A stretch of 36,616 bases of DNA, from assembly GCA_017559045.1 (NCBI GenBank), contig JAFYTB010000078.1:1-36616 (forward strand), in the 5' to 3' direction. Source of the DNA: Eggerthellaceae bacterium. GTDB taxonomy: Bacteria > Actinomycetota > Coriobacteriia > Coriobacteriales > Eggerthellaceae. Shown piece after piece: positions 24,484 through 32,096 of the stretch. Within the stretch, counting starts at the first letter, position 1. Each line of letters begins with the position of its first letter. Position numbers and translations under genes: made by a program. The notes beneath the pieces were generated by a model. That model did not search any database, was not told where the DNA came from, and saw only the letters and a program-made list of their open reading frames with translations.

Positions 24484-26247
24484 ATGAGAAACATCAATTT
24501 GCGCTTCGTTGAGGAGGCTTACAACGACAAGGGCCTCCTTACTGATTTCCGTGTAGTTGCACCCGAAACTTTTAACTTTGGCTACGACGTCGTTGACGAC
24601 ATCGCCGTCAATGATCCCGATCGCATGGCCATGGTTTGGTGCAATCCCGAAGGGGAGGAGCATCGCTTCACCTTTGCTGATATGAAGAAGTGGTCTGACA
24701 AGACTGCAAACTTCCTTTCCGCACAGGGAATCGGCAAGGGCGATTACGTTATGGTTATCCTCCGTCGCCATTATCAGTTCTGGTTTGTTGCTACCGCACT
24801 GGCGAAGCTCGGTGCTGTTATGGTCCCCGCAACCTTCATGCTGAAGGAGCATGACCTTGAGTACCGCCTCAATGGCGCTTCTATCAAATCTGTCATCTGC
24901 ACTTCTGCAGGCGATATTGCCGATGTTGTTGATAAGACCGTGGCGCATTGTCCGAGTGTTGAAAGCCTTATCCTCGTTAACTCTCCGGGTGCTGGCTTGA
25001 CTCAGCCTGATGAGGACGGCTCCTACCGATTTGAAGATGGTCAGCTTATTGGCCCTGCGCTGTCTGGCGAAGCTGGCATTTGCCTGCCCACCATCGAGCG
25101 AGAGGGATGGCTTGACTTCAACGCCTGCGTTCGTGAGGCATCTGAGCAATTTGAACGCAGGGAAACCAACATTGCCGATCCTATGCTCATGTATTTCAGC
25201 TCGGGTACGTCCGGCAATCCGAAGATGGTTCTTCATGATTCTCGTTATGCCGTCGCACATCTTATGACTGCCAAGCATTGGCACAATGTCCTTCCTGACG
25301 GCATTCACTTTACGATCGCTGACACTGGCTGGGGTAAGGCTGTTTGGGGTAAGTACTATGGCCAGTGGCTCATGGAGGCATGCGTTTTCACGTATGACTT
25401 CGACCGCTATCAGCCGACCGAGATCCTTTCCATGATCGGAAAGTATGGCATTACGACACTCTGCTGCCCGCCGACCATGTATCGACTCATGATGCAGGCC
25501 GATGTTGACTCTTTCGATCTCAGCTCTCTTGTTTATTGCACGACGGCTGGTGAGGCGCTTAACCCTGATCTCTTTGATTTCTGGAAAGAGCACACCGGTC
25601 TTACCATCTTTGAGGGCTTTGGACAGACCGAGACGCCGCTCACCATCGCAAATCTCACCAATTCCACCCCTAGACCTGGTTCGATGGGTAAGCCTGTTCC
25701 GATGTATGACGTTCAGGTGCTGCGTGAAGATGGCACGCGCTGCAACACCGGCGAGACCGGCGAGATTTGCATTGCCTGTGATCCCCATCCCGCTGGCATC
25801 ATGATGGAGTACTTCCGCAATCCTGAGAAAACTCAGGAGGCAATGCATGATGGTTGGTATCACACCGGCGACACCGCATGGCGTGATGAGGATGGCTATC
25901 TCTGGTATGTTGGCCGCAATGACGATGTCATCAAGTCGAGTGGCTACCGTATCGGCCCCTTTGAGATCGAGAGCGTTATGCTTGAGCATGATGCCGTTCG
26001 AGAGGTCGCTGTCACCGGCGTGCCCGATCCTGTTCGTGGAAAGGCCGTTAAGGCAACCGTAGTACTTGCTGATGGCTTTAAGCCCTCCGAGGAGCTGACG
26101 CGAGAGCTTCAGCGTTGGGTTAAGAACCAGACTGCTCCCTATAAGTATCCGCGCGTTGTCGAGTATGTTGACGCTTTGCCTCGTACGGTTAACGGAAAGA
26201 TCCGTCGTGTTGCGATTCGTCAGGCTGACGAAGCCGCCAATGCGTAA
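24484..26247 (+). CDS. AMP-forming acyl-CoA synthetase, MACS/short-branched-chain type (first copy)
   Basis: A 587-residue adenylate-forming ligase (acid + ATP + CoA to acyl-CoA + AMP + PPi). Motifs in order: YFSSGTSGNPKM (ATP loop, about 237-248), GFGQTETP (about 378), YHTGDTAW (about 459-466), GRNDDVIKSSGYRIGP (hinge, CoA site) and Lys572 in VNGKIRR. The overall pattern (FNFGYDVVDD near the N-terminus, APYKYPRVVEYVDALP near the C-terminus) is that of medium-chain/branched-chain MACS ligases rather than acetyl-CoA synthetase. Members of that family act on acids such as butyrate, isobutyrate or 2-methylbutyrate. The ATG with GGGAAAGAG upstream is preferred; the frame is open 37 codons further but that sequence looks non-coding. 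It is close kin to the ligase at 30284. Confidence 0.9.
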   Translation: MRNINLRFVEEAYNDKGLLTDFRVVAPETFNFGYDVVDDIAVNDPDRMAMVWCNPEGEEHRFTFADMKKWSDKTANFLSAQGIGKGDYVMVILRRHYQFWFVATALAKLGAVMVPATFMLKEHDLEYRLNGASIKSVICTSAGDIADVVDKTVAHCPSVESLILVNSPGAGLTQPDEDGSYRFEDGQLIGPALSGEAGICLPTIEREGWLDFNACVREASEQFERRETNIADPMLMYFSSGTSGNPKMVLHDSRYAVAHLMTAKHWHNVLPDGIHFTIADTGWGKAVWGKYYGQWLMEACVFTYDFDRYQPTEILSMIGKYGITTLCCPPTMYRLMMQADVDSFDLSSLVYCTTAGEALNPDLFDFWKEHTGLTIFEGFGQTETPLTIANLTNSTPRPGSMGKPVPMYDVQVLREDGTRCNTGETGEICIACDPHPAGIMMEYFRNPEKTQEAMHDGWYHTGDTAWRDEDGYLWYVGRNDDVIKSSGYRIGPFEIESVMLEHDAVREVAVTGVPDPVRGKAVKATVVLADGFKPSEELTRELQRWVKNQTAPYKYPRVVEYVDALPRTVNGKIRRVAIRQADEAANA

Positions 26248-26268
26248 TTAAGCGAAGTGCGAACTTAG

Positions 26269-26997
26269 ATGAATCTTCCCGAATTGCTTTCCCCTGTAAC
26301 CGTAATTTGCGGCCATTATGGGGTTGGAAAAACGAATTTCGCCTTGAATCTTGCTTTGGATGCATCTAAGGCAGGGTTCAAGGTCACCCTTATCGATCTC
26401 GATATAGTCAACCCCTATTTCAGGTCGAGTGAATATCGAGTTCTTCTTGATGATTCGGGCGTTTCGCTGGTATCCCCGGTGTTTGCCCAAGCTGGAACCA
26501 GCTTGGATGTCCCTTCTCTGACGGGCGCCATTATTCCTGCAATAAATCGTGCGTACTTCGATCATGCCAAGGGTTCGTCCCTTGAGCGTGTCATCATCGA
26601 TGTAGGCGGTGACGATGCGGGTGCTACGGCTCTTGCTCGTTACACGCGTGAGATTTCTGCCGGACCGCATGATTTGCTCTACGTCGTGAACAAATTCAGG
26701 AACCTAACCCAGAATCCGGAGGATGCTGTTGAGGTTCTTCAAGAGATTCAAGAACGTAGCGGACTGAGGGCTACTGGCTTGGTCAGCAATGCTCACCTCA
26801 AGTCTGAAACCTCTCTATCCGAGGTGTTTGAGGGTGCTCGCTTCGCTTACGTCATTAGTGATATGACGAGTATTGAAGCTAAGTGCATTACTCTGCCTAT
26901 TTCGCTCGTTCAGCAGGTAGGGGAGGATGGCGAGGCTATCGTGCCCGTAGATAAAAGGTATCCTGTGCGGATACTCGTAAAATCCCCCTGGGAGTAA
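26269..26997 (+). CDS. P-loop ATPase of unknown function next to the oxidoreductase operon
   Basis: A 242-residue SIMIBI/MinD-like NTPase. The P-loop is GHYGVGKT (N-terminal, about residues 15-22). It is followed by LIDLDIVNPYFRSSEYR, a switch-I-like stretch typical of the ParA/MinD/CooC group, and VIIDVGGDDAGA as Walker B. The signature Lys of the KGG form (x-K-G-G-x-G-K-T) is absent. No metal-binding Cys pair of the CooC type is apparent. I do not know its function. It lies 21 bases after the ligase and 49 before the ferredoxin-type subunit, so it may belong to the same transcription unit. Maturation or regulation of the oxidoreductase is one idea, unproven. Confidence 0.8.
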   Translation: MNLPELLSPVTVICGHYGVGKTNFALNLALDASKAGFKVTLIDLDIVNPYFRSSEYRVLLDDSGVSLVSPVFAQAGTSLDVPSLTGAIIPAINRAYFDHAKGSSLERVIIDVGGDDAGATALARYTREISAGPHDLLYVVNKFRNLTQNPEDAVEVLQEIQERSGLRATGLVSNAHLKSETSLSEVFEGARFAYVISDMTSIEAKCITLPISLVQQVGEDGEAIVPVDKRYPVRILVKSPWE

Positions 26998-27046
26998 TTT
27001 CCCTGCTTTTAGCAGGTTGGATTAGATTTCAAGAAAGAGGTGCTCT

Positions 27047-27253
27047 ATGGCCAGAATCGCTGTCGATGAGGGCTTCTGCAAGGGCTGCGGCCTTTGCGTT
27101 GACGCCTGCCCTCGAAGCATCATAGAACTCGATCCTGATCGCATCACGCCGAAGGGATACCATCCCGCGCACTGCATCGACGACTCCCGTTGCACGGGCT
27201 GCGCCAACTGCGCTCTGATGTGCCCCGACGTCGCCATCACGGTTTGGAGGTAG
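27047..27253 (+). CDS. 2-oxoacid:ferredoxin oxidoreductase delta subunit (2x[4Fe-4S] ferredoxin-like)
   Basis: A 68-residue ferredoxin-type protein with two complete clusters of ligands: C-K-G-C-G-L-C-V-D-A-C-P in the first half and C-T-G-C-A-N-C-A-L-M-C-P in the second. In the four-subunit Kor/Vor enzymes this subunit passes electrons from the TPP site to external ferredoxin. The ATG follows AAAGAGGTG. It ends two bases before the alpha-subunit ATG, and the alpha gene's ribosome binding site (TTGGAGG) lies inside its last codons. Codon usage is intermediate between the T-rich flank and the GC-rich genes downstream. Confidence 0.92.
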   Translation: MARIAVDEGFCKGCGLCVDACPRSIIELDPDRITPKGYHPAHCIDDSRCTGCANCALMCPDVAITVWR

Positions 27254-27255
27254 AC

Positions 27256-28326
27256 ATGGCAGAGAAAGTTCTCATGAAGGGCAACGAGGCCCTCGCTGAG
27301 GCCGCGCTGCGCGCCGGCTGCCGCTTCTTCTTCGGCTATCCCATCACGCCGCAGACCGAGGTCGCGGCGTACATGTCCAAGCGCCTTCCGCAGGTCGGCG
27401 GCACCTACCTGCAGGCCGAGTCCGAGGTCGCGGCCATCAACATGGTCTACGGCGCCTCCGCCGCGGGTGCGCGCGTCATGACGTCCTCCTCCTCCCCGGG
27501 CATCTCCCTGAAGAGCGAGGGCATCTCCTACATGGCCGGCGCCGACCTCCCCGGCGTCATCATCAACATCCAGCGCGGCGGCCCGGGCCTCGGCGGCATC
27601 CAGCCGTCCCAGTCCGACTACTGGCAGGCCACCCGCGCAACCGGCCACGGCGACTTCCAGATCTTCGTCTTCGCGCCCTCCACGGTCCAGGAGATGGCCG
27701 ACTGCGCCTACGAGGCGTTCGACATCGCCGACAGGTACCGCATCCCCGTCATGATCCTCGGAGACGGCCTCCTCGGCCAGATGATGGAGCCCGTCGCCCT
27801 GCCCGAGCAGCGCGATCTCTCCAGCCTCCCCGAGAAGCCCTGGGCGACCAGCGGCCACAGGGGCGAGAGGGCGCACAACGTCGCCAACTCCCTCTACCTC
27901 ACCGCAGAAGAGCTCGAGCGCCTCAACATCGAGCGCTACGAGCGCTACCAGGCCATCAAGGACGCCGAGCAGCGCTGCGAGGAGTACCTCGTCGACGACG
28001 CCGACATCGTCATCGTCGCGTTCGGCGCCTCGGCCCGCGTCGCGCGCAGCGCCGTCAACGCCGCCCGCGAGCAGGGCATCAGGGCCGGCCTTCTCCGCCC
28101 CGTCACCCTGTGGCCCTTCCCCGAGTCCGCCGTCTCCGCCGCGGCCGACTCCGCGAAGGCGCTCCTTGCCGTGGAGATGAACATGGGCCAGATGGTCGAC
28201 GACGTGCGCCTCGTCGCGAACGGCCGCGTCCCCGTGGAGTTCTTCGGCCGCACCGGCGGCGTCATCCCCACGCCCGCCGAGGTGCTCGCGAAGATCGTCG
28301 AGATCAATGAGAGGAGCGGTGAGTAG
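27256..28326 (+). CDS. 2-oxoacid:ferredoxin oxidoreductase alpha subunit (VorB/KorA-like)
   Basis: A 356-residue alpha subunit of the four-subunit 2-oxoacid:ferredoxin oxidoreductases. It has the pyrimidine-side TPP region FFFGYPITPQTEVAAYM, the CoA/substrate-facing TSSSSPGISLKSEGISY and the IQRGGPGLGGIQPSQSDYWQA stretch typical of VorB/KorA. The C-terminal transketolase-C-like domain contains LRPVTLWPFPESAV and EMNMGQMVDDVRL. It resembles 3-methyl-2-oxobutanoate (ketoisovalerate) enzymes, but exact substrate cannot be read by eye. Third codon positions are nearly all C or G (bases 27361-27420 contain 42 G/C of 60), in contrast to the flanking regulators and ligases. It overlaps nothing and is one base from the beta subunit. 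Confidence 0.92.
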   Translation: MAEKVLMKGNEALAEAALRAGCRFFFGYPITPQTEVAAYMSKRLPQVGGTYLQAESEVAAINMVYGASAAGARVMTSSSSPGISLKSEGISYMAGADLPGVIINIQRGGPGLGGIQPSQSDYWQATRATGHGDFQIFVFAPSTVQEMADCAYEAFDIADRYRIPVMILGDGLLGQMMEPVALPEQRDLSSLPEKPWATSGHRGERAHNVANSLYLTAEELERLNIERYERYQAIKDAEQRCEEYLVDDADIVIVAFGASARVARSAVNAAREQGIRAGLLRPVTLWPFPESAVSAAADSAKALLAVEMNMGQMVDDVRLVANGRVPVEFFGRTGGVIPTPAEVLAKIVEINERSGE

Positions 28327-28327
28327 C

Positions 28328-29164
28328 ATGAGCGAAGCAACCGCCGAGAAGCTCGTCTACGAGCGCCCCCACGCGCTTCTGCCCGTGGTCACCAACTACT
28401 GCCCCGGATGCCCGCACGGCATCGTCATCCGCCTCGTGGCCGAGGTCCTCGACGAGCTCGGGGTCGAGGGCGAAGCCGTCGGCGTCGCGCCCGTCGGCTG
28501 CGCCGTCATGGCCTACGACTTCTTCGGATGCGACATGATCGAGGCCGCGCACGGCCGCGCCCCGGCTGTCGCCACCGGCGTGAAGCGCGTCCATCCCGGC
28601 AACGTGGTCTTCGCCTACCAGGGCGACGGCGACCTCGCCTCCATCGGCATGGCCGAGACCGTCCACGCCGCCACCCGCGGCGAGAACATCACCGTCATCT
28701 TCATCAACAACGCGATCTACGGCATGACGGGCGGCCAGATGGCCCCCACCTCGCTTCCGAACCAGGTCACCCAGACCTCGCCCTACGGCCGCGACGTCGA
28801 CACCGCCGGCTACCCGGTGCGCGTCGCCGAGCTCCTCTCGAGCCTCGACGGCGTCGCCTACATCGAGCGCGTCACCGTCGACAAGCCCGCAAGCGTCCGC
28901 AAGGCCAAGAAGGCCATCAGGAAGGCCTTCGAGACCCAGATCGCCGGCCGCGGCTACTCCATGGTCGAGGTGGTCTCCACCTGCCCGACCAACTGGGGCA
29001 TGACCCCGCAGGACTCCTTCGAGTGGATGCGCGAGAACATGCTTCCCTATTATCCGCTCGGCGTTAAGAAGGACGTCGTGGCCGACGGCTTCGAGAACGC
29101 GGCGGAGGCCGCCCTCGCCCGCGCGGCCGGCTGCCCCATCGCGCAGCCCAAGGGCGCAGAGTAG
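28328..29164 (+). CDS. 2-oxoacid:ferredoxin oxidoreductase beta subunit (TPP-binding, VorA/KorB-like)
   Basis: A 278-residue beta subunit that holds thiamine pyrophosphate. The TPP/Mg motif is GDGDLASIG (from about residue 99) followed about 25 residues later by INNAIYGMTGGQMAPTS. An upstream YCPGCPHG (usual Y-C-x-G-C-x-H-G) is the conserved N-terminal motif of this subunit, and VGVAPVGCAVMAYDFFGCD is also characteristic. The C-terminus, TCPTNWGMTPQDSFEWMREN, matches Kor/Vor beta subunits. With the alpha, gamma and delta subunits it would catalyse 2-oxoacid + CoA + oxidised ferredoxin to acyl-CoA + CO2 + reduced ferredoxin, reversibly. It is GC-rich like its neighbours. Confidence 0.93.
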   Translation: MSEATAEKLVYERPHALLPVVTNYCPGCPHGIVIRLVAEVLDELGVEGEAVGVAPVGCAVMAYDFFGCDMIEAAHGRAPAVATGVKRVHPGNVVFAYQGDGDLASIGMAETVHAATRGENITVIFINNAIYGMTGGQMAPTSLPNQVTQTSPYGRDVDTAGYPVRVAELLSSLDGVAYIERVTVDKPASVRKAKKAIRKAFETQIAGRGYSMVEVVSTCPTNWGMTPQDSFEWMRENMLPYYPLGVKKDVVADGFENAAEAALARAAGCPIAQPKGAE

Positions 29165-29179
29165 GAAAGGGGATACAAC

Positions 29180-29716
29180 ATGAGCAAGGATATGCAGGCG
29201 GTGTTCGCCGGCTTCGGCGGCCAGGGCACCCTCTTCTCCGGCAAGGTCGTCGCCTACGCGGGCCTCATCGAGGGCCGCGAGGTCTCGTGGTTCCCGTCCT
29301 ACGGCCCCGAGATGCGCGGCGGCACCGCCAACTGCTCCGTCACCGTCTCGGACTCCCTCATCGGCAGCCCCCTGGTGACCGAGCCCGACGCGGTAATCGC
29401 CATGAACCAGCCCTCGTTCGACAAGTTCCTCCCCATGGTCAAGAAGGGCGGCATCGTCGTCGCCGACACCTCCATGGTCGCGGACCTCGCCCAGCGCGAG
29501 GGCGTACGCGTCATCGGCATCCCCGCGACCAAGATCGCGGAGGAGGCCGGTCTCAAGGGTCTTGCCAACATCGTGCTTCTCGGACGCCTCTTCGCGGAGG
29601 AGCCCTTCTGCTCTCCCGAGAGCCTCGATGCCGCTCTTGTTAAGTGCATTCCGCCGAAAAAGGCGGCTATGCTCGACAAGAACCGTGTTGCCGTCAAGCT
29701 TGGAATGGAGTCGTAA
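29180..29716 (+). CDS. 2-oxoacid:ferredoxin oxidoreductase gamma subunit (VorC/KorC-like)
   Basis: A 178-residue gamma subunit with the family start FAGFGGQGTLFSGKVVAYAGL, then VSWFPSYGPEMRGGTANCSV and a C-terminal GLANIVLLGRLFAEE. It completes the delta-alpha-beta-gamma set. Base composition changes inside the gene: bases 29341-29400 have 42 G/C of 60, while 29641-29700 have 32 of 60 and use T-ending codons such as GCT, GTT and CTT. The stop overlaps the ATG of the following cupin regulator (TAATG), so that regulator is part of the operon. AAGGGG stands before the start. Confidence 0.92.
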   Translation: MSKDMQAVFAGFGGQGTLFSGKVVAYAGLIEGREVSWFPSYGPEMRGGTANCSVTVSDSLIGSPLVTEPDAVIAMNQPSFDKFLPMVKKGGIVVADTSMVADLAQREGVRVIGIPATKIAEEAGLKGLANIVLLGRLFAEEPFCSPESLDAALVKCIPPKKAAMLDKNRVAVKLGMES

Positions 29717-30264
29717 TGGACGCTATGAGGGAAATCGGCCTCCGTATTGAGGGCCTCCGTGAGGCTTGCGACGTAACCCAGGAGGAAATGGCACGCGAGC
29801 TTAGCGTTGATCTTGAAACGTATCAGAGGTGGGAGCAGACGGGTGCGGATGTGCCTATCTCCGCTATCTACCATATGGCTAAGACCTTTGGCGTTGAGTT
29901 TACTGAGATCCTCACGGGTACTGCCGCGAAGCTTGACACGTATCAGGTAGTCCGTGCTGGTGAGGGTAAGGAAGTTGATCGTTACCCTGGTTATTACTAC
30001 GAGGATCTCGCCTGGCGTTATCAGGGAAAGATCATGCAGCCTTTGCTTGTTGTCCTTGATCCTTCCGATGAGCCTGCGAAGCTTGTTTCCCATACGGGTC
30101 AAGAGTTCAACGTGGTAATTGAGGGTACTGTTATCGTTCAGTTTGAGGACAAGGAATTTGCCCTGAATCCTGGCGATAGCATTTACTTCAACCCCATGTA
30201 TCCGCATGGTCAGCGCTGTGGCGGCAACGCTACTGCGAAATTCATCACCATCATTGCTGAATAA
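29716..30264 (+). CDS. XRE-family regulator with C-terminal cupin domain (second copy)
   Basis: A 182-residue paralogue of the regulator at 23785. The N-terminal helix-turn-helix covers about residues 6-62 (LREACDVTQEEMARELSVDLETYQRWEQ, then FGVEFTEILTG). The cupin covers about 105-180, with SHTGQEFNVVIEGTVIVQF aligned to the other copy's SHKGQELDFVISGKLRF, followed by NPGDSIYFNPMYPHGQ. The start codon overlaps the gamma-subunit stop, and it lies 19 bases before the second ligase. Its position in the operon suggests it controls the oxidoreductase, the ligase, or both. Composition is AT-richer than the preceding genes. Confidence 0.86.
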   Translation: MDAMREIGLRIEGLREACDVTQEEMARELSVDLETYQRWEQTGADVPISAIYHMAKTFGVEFTEILTGTAAKLDTYQVVRAGEGKEVDRYPGYYYEDLAWRYQGKIMQPLLVVLDPSDEPAKLVSHTGQEFNVVIEGTVIVQFEDKEFALNPGDSIYFNPMYPHGQRCGGNATAKFITIIAE

Positions 30265-30283
30265 CGAAAGACATTAATCATCC

Positions 30284-31957
30284 ATGGATCACATTCTGAA
30301 AAAGTACTGCCCTCGTATTGAATTCGACTCTTACGAAGATTTCTTTGAGAATTTCTCCATTGAAGTACCTGAGGATTTTAACTTCGGCTATGACGTCGTT
30401 GACGAGTGGGCGAGGGTGGAGCCTGAGAAGCGTGCGCTGGTTTGGTGCGACGATGCCGGCAACGAGCGCATCTTCGCGTTCTCGGATGTTTCCCGTATTT
30501 CCAATAAGGTAGCCAATGCCTTCTACAAGCGCGGTATTCGCAAGGGCGACGTTGTCATGTGCATCCTTCGTCGCCGTTGGGAGTATTGGATGATTGCGTC
30601 TGCCTTGTGCAAGATTGGTGCAACCGTCATTCCCGCATCTTTGCAGCTCACTAAGAAGGACATTGTCTATCGAGCAAATGGCGCAAACGTCAAGATGATG
30701 GTTTGCGTAAGCGATCCTTACGTTCTTGAGCAGGTCGAGCTTGCAAGGCCCGATGCCCCGTCTATCGCTGACATCGTCATCGTCGACGGCGAGCGTGAGG
30801 GCTGGCTGACCTTTGATGATCTGATCGCTGATGAGCCTGAGACCTGGACCCGCCCCGAGGGTTCCGAGCGTACGTGCTCTAGCGATACTATGCTCATTTA
30901 TTTCACCAGCGGCACTACGGGCAACGCTAAGGCTGTTTGCCATAATTTTGCCCATCCGTTGGGTCATATCCTTACCGCTCGTTATTGGCAGCAGGTTAAG
31001 GAAAATTGCCTTCATATGAGCGTTACGGACTCCGGTTGGGCAAAGTTCGGCTGGGGAAAGATCTACGGCCAGTGGATTTGCGGTGCCACCATCTTTGCGT
31101 ATGACATGGAGAAGTTCGTTCCCCTGAAGCTTCTTCAGAAGATTCAGGATTACAAGCTCACCACTTTCTGCGCGCCTCCGACCATGTATCGCTTCATGCT
31201 TCAGGAAGACGTTTCGCAGTTTGATCTCTCTAGCGTTCAGAATTTCGCCACTGCTGGTGAGCCCTTGAATGCTGAAGTTACGCTTGTATGGGAGCGCTTG
31301 ACCGGTAAGAAGATTCGTGAGGGTTTTGGTCAGACCGAGGGCCCTGTTCTTCTTGCAACCTTTGAGTGGGTTGAACCGCGACCCGGCTCCATGGGCAAGC
31401 CTTCTCCGCTTCTCAACATTAAGCTTCTTGATGATGACGGCGCTCAGGTTCCTGATGGCGAAGAGGGTGCAATTTGCGTTACCGGCCTCAAGGAGGCTTA
31501 CCCGCCTGGCCTTTTCGTGGGTTATTACCAGGATGAGGAGCGCACGCGCGAGGCGGTTGGTGGAGAGTATTACAACCTTCACGACATGGCCTGGCGCGAC
31601 TCTGACGGTTATTGCTTCTTCGTTGGCCGCAACGATGACGTTATTAAGTGCTCTGGCTACCGCATCGGCCCCTTTGAGGTCGAGAGCGCTCTGATCGAGC
31701 ATCCTGCTGTTGTCGAATGCGCTGTTACCGCAGCACCCGATCCCATTCGTGGCATGGTGGTTAAGGCTACCGTTGTTCTTGCGAGAGGCTACGAGCCTTC
31801 CGATGAGCTTATCAAGGAGCTGCAGACTCACGTCAAGAAGACCACGGCACCTTATAAGTATCCTCGTATTGTCGAGTTTGTCGACGAGCTGCCTAAGACC
31901 ATCGGCGGCAAGATTAAGCGCAAGCTGATTCGTACGCAGGACGGAATTAAGGATTAG
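30284..31957 (+). CDS. AMP-forming acyl-CoA synthetase, MACS/short-branched-chain type (second copy)
   Basis: A 557-residue ligase, clearly homologous along its whole length to the one at 24484 (shared FNFGYDVVD, LVWC, GFGQTE, APYKYPR and others). Motifs: YFTSGTTGNAK (about 206-216), GFGQTEGP (about 347), YYNLHDMAW (about 429-437) and Lys543 in IGGKIKR. The usual T/S-G-D of the ribose-binding motif reads L-H-D here; the key Asp (434) is kept but the Gly is replaced by His, unlike the first copy. This may mark a different substrate or nucleotide geometry. No strong ribosome binding site precedes the ATG, so it may depend on coupling with the regulator. It ends 43 bases before a perfect inverted repeat. 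Confidence 0.9.
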   Translation: MDHILKKYCPRIEFDSYEDFFENFSIEVPEDFNFGYDVVDEWARVEPEKRALVWCDDAGNERIFAFSDVSRISNKVANAFYKRGIRKGDVVMCILRRRWEYWMIASALCKIGATVIPASLQLTKKDIVYRANGANVKMMVCVSDPYVLEQVELARPDAPSIADIVIVDGEREGWLTFDDLIADEPETWTRPEGSERTCSSDTMLIYFTSGTTGNAKAVCHNFAHPLGHILTARYWQQVKENCLHMSVTDSGWAKFGWGKIYGQWICGATIFAYDMEKFVPLKLLQKIQDYKLTTFCAPPTMYRFMLQEDVSQFDLSSVQNFATAGEPLNAEVTLVWERLTGKKIREGFGQTEGPVLLATFEWVEPRPGSMGKPSPLLNIKLLDDDGAQVPDGEEGAICVTGLKEAYPPGLFVGYYQDEERTREAVGGEYYNLHDMAWRDSDGYCFFVGRNDDVIKCSGYRIGPFEVESALIEHPAVVECAVTAAPDPIRGMVVKATVVLARGYEPSDELIKELQTHVKKTTAPYKYPRIVEFVDELPKTIGGKIKRKLIRTQDGIKD

Positions 31958-32000
31958 CCAATAGGTATCCGCTCTGCTATTTAGGGACTATAAACATTTG

Positions 32001-32030
32001 ATAAACGGGATGCATTTGCGTCCCGTTTAT
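32001..32030. terminator. Probable terminator after the second ligase
   Basis: A perfect 10-bp inverted repeat, ATAAACGGGA and TCCCGTTTAT, with inner GCA/TGC pairing. The downstream T tract is poor (GTTTG), so termination efficiency is uncertain. Confidence 0.65.
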
Positions 32031-32056
32031 GTTTGTAAGGGGCATCAGGACTGCTT

Positions 32057-32065
32057 TGATATACT
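32057..32065 (+). promoter_or_regulatory. Extended -10 promoter for the membrane TPR-like gene
   Basis: TGA-TATACT forms an extended -10 element 31 bases before the ATG at 32097. I see no convincing -35. Confidence 0.4.
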
Positions 32066-32096
32066 TTTCTGAACATAAATCTCAGAAGGGCTCTTC

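Noticed and set aside
27002..27016. CCTGC-TTTTA-GCAGG hairpin between the ATPase and the ferredoxin gene as a terminator
   Set aside because: It has only five pairs and no T tract, and too little to split the operon; it may still lower read-through.
27190..27255. Extended alpha-subunit frame starting inside the ferredoxin gene
   Set aside because: The ATG at 27256 has TTGGAGG upstream and gives the normal N-terminus; the extension is the ferredoxin gene in another frame.
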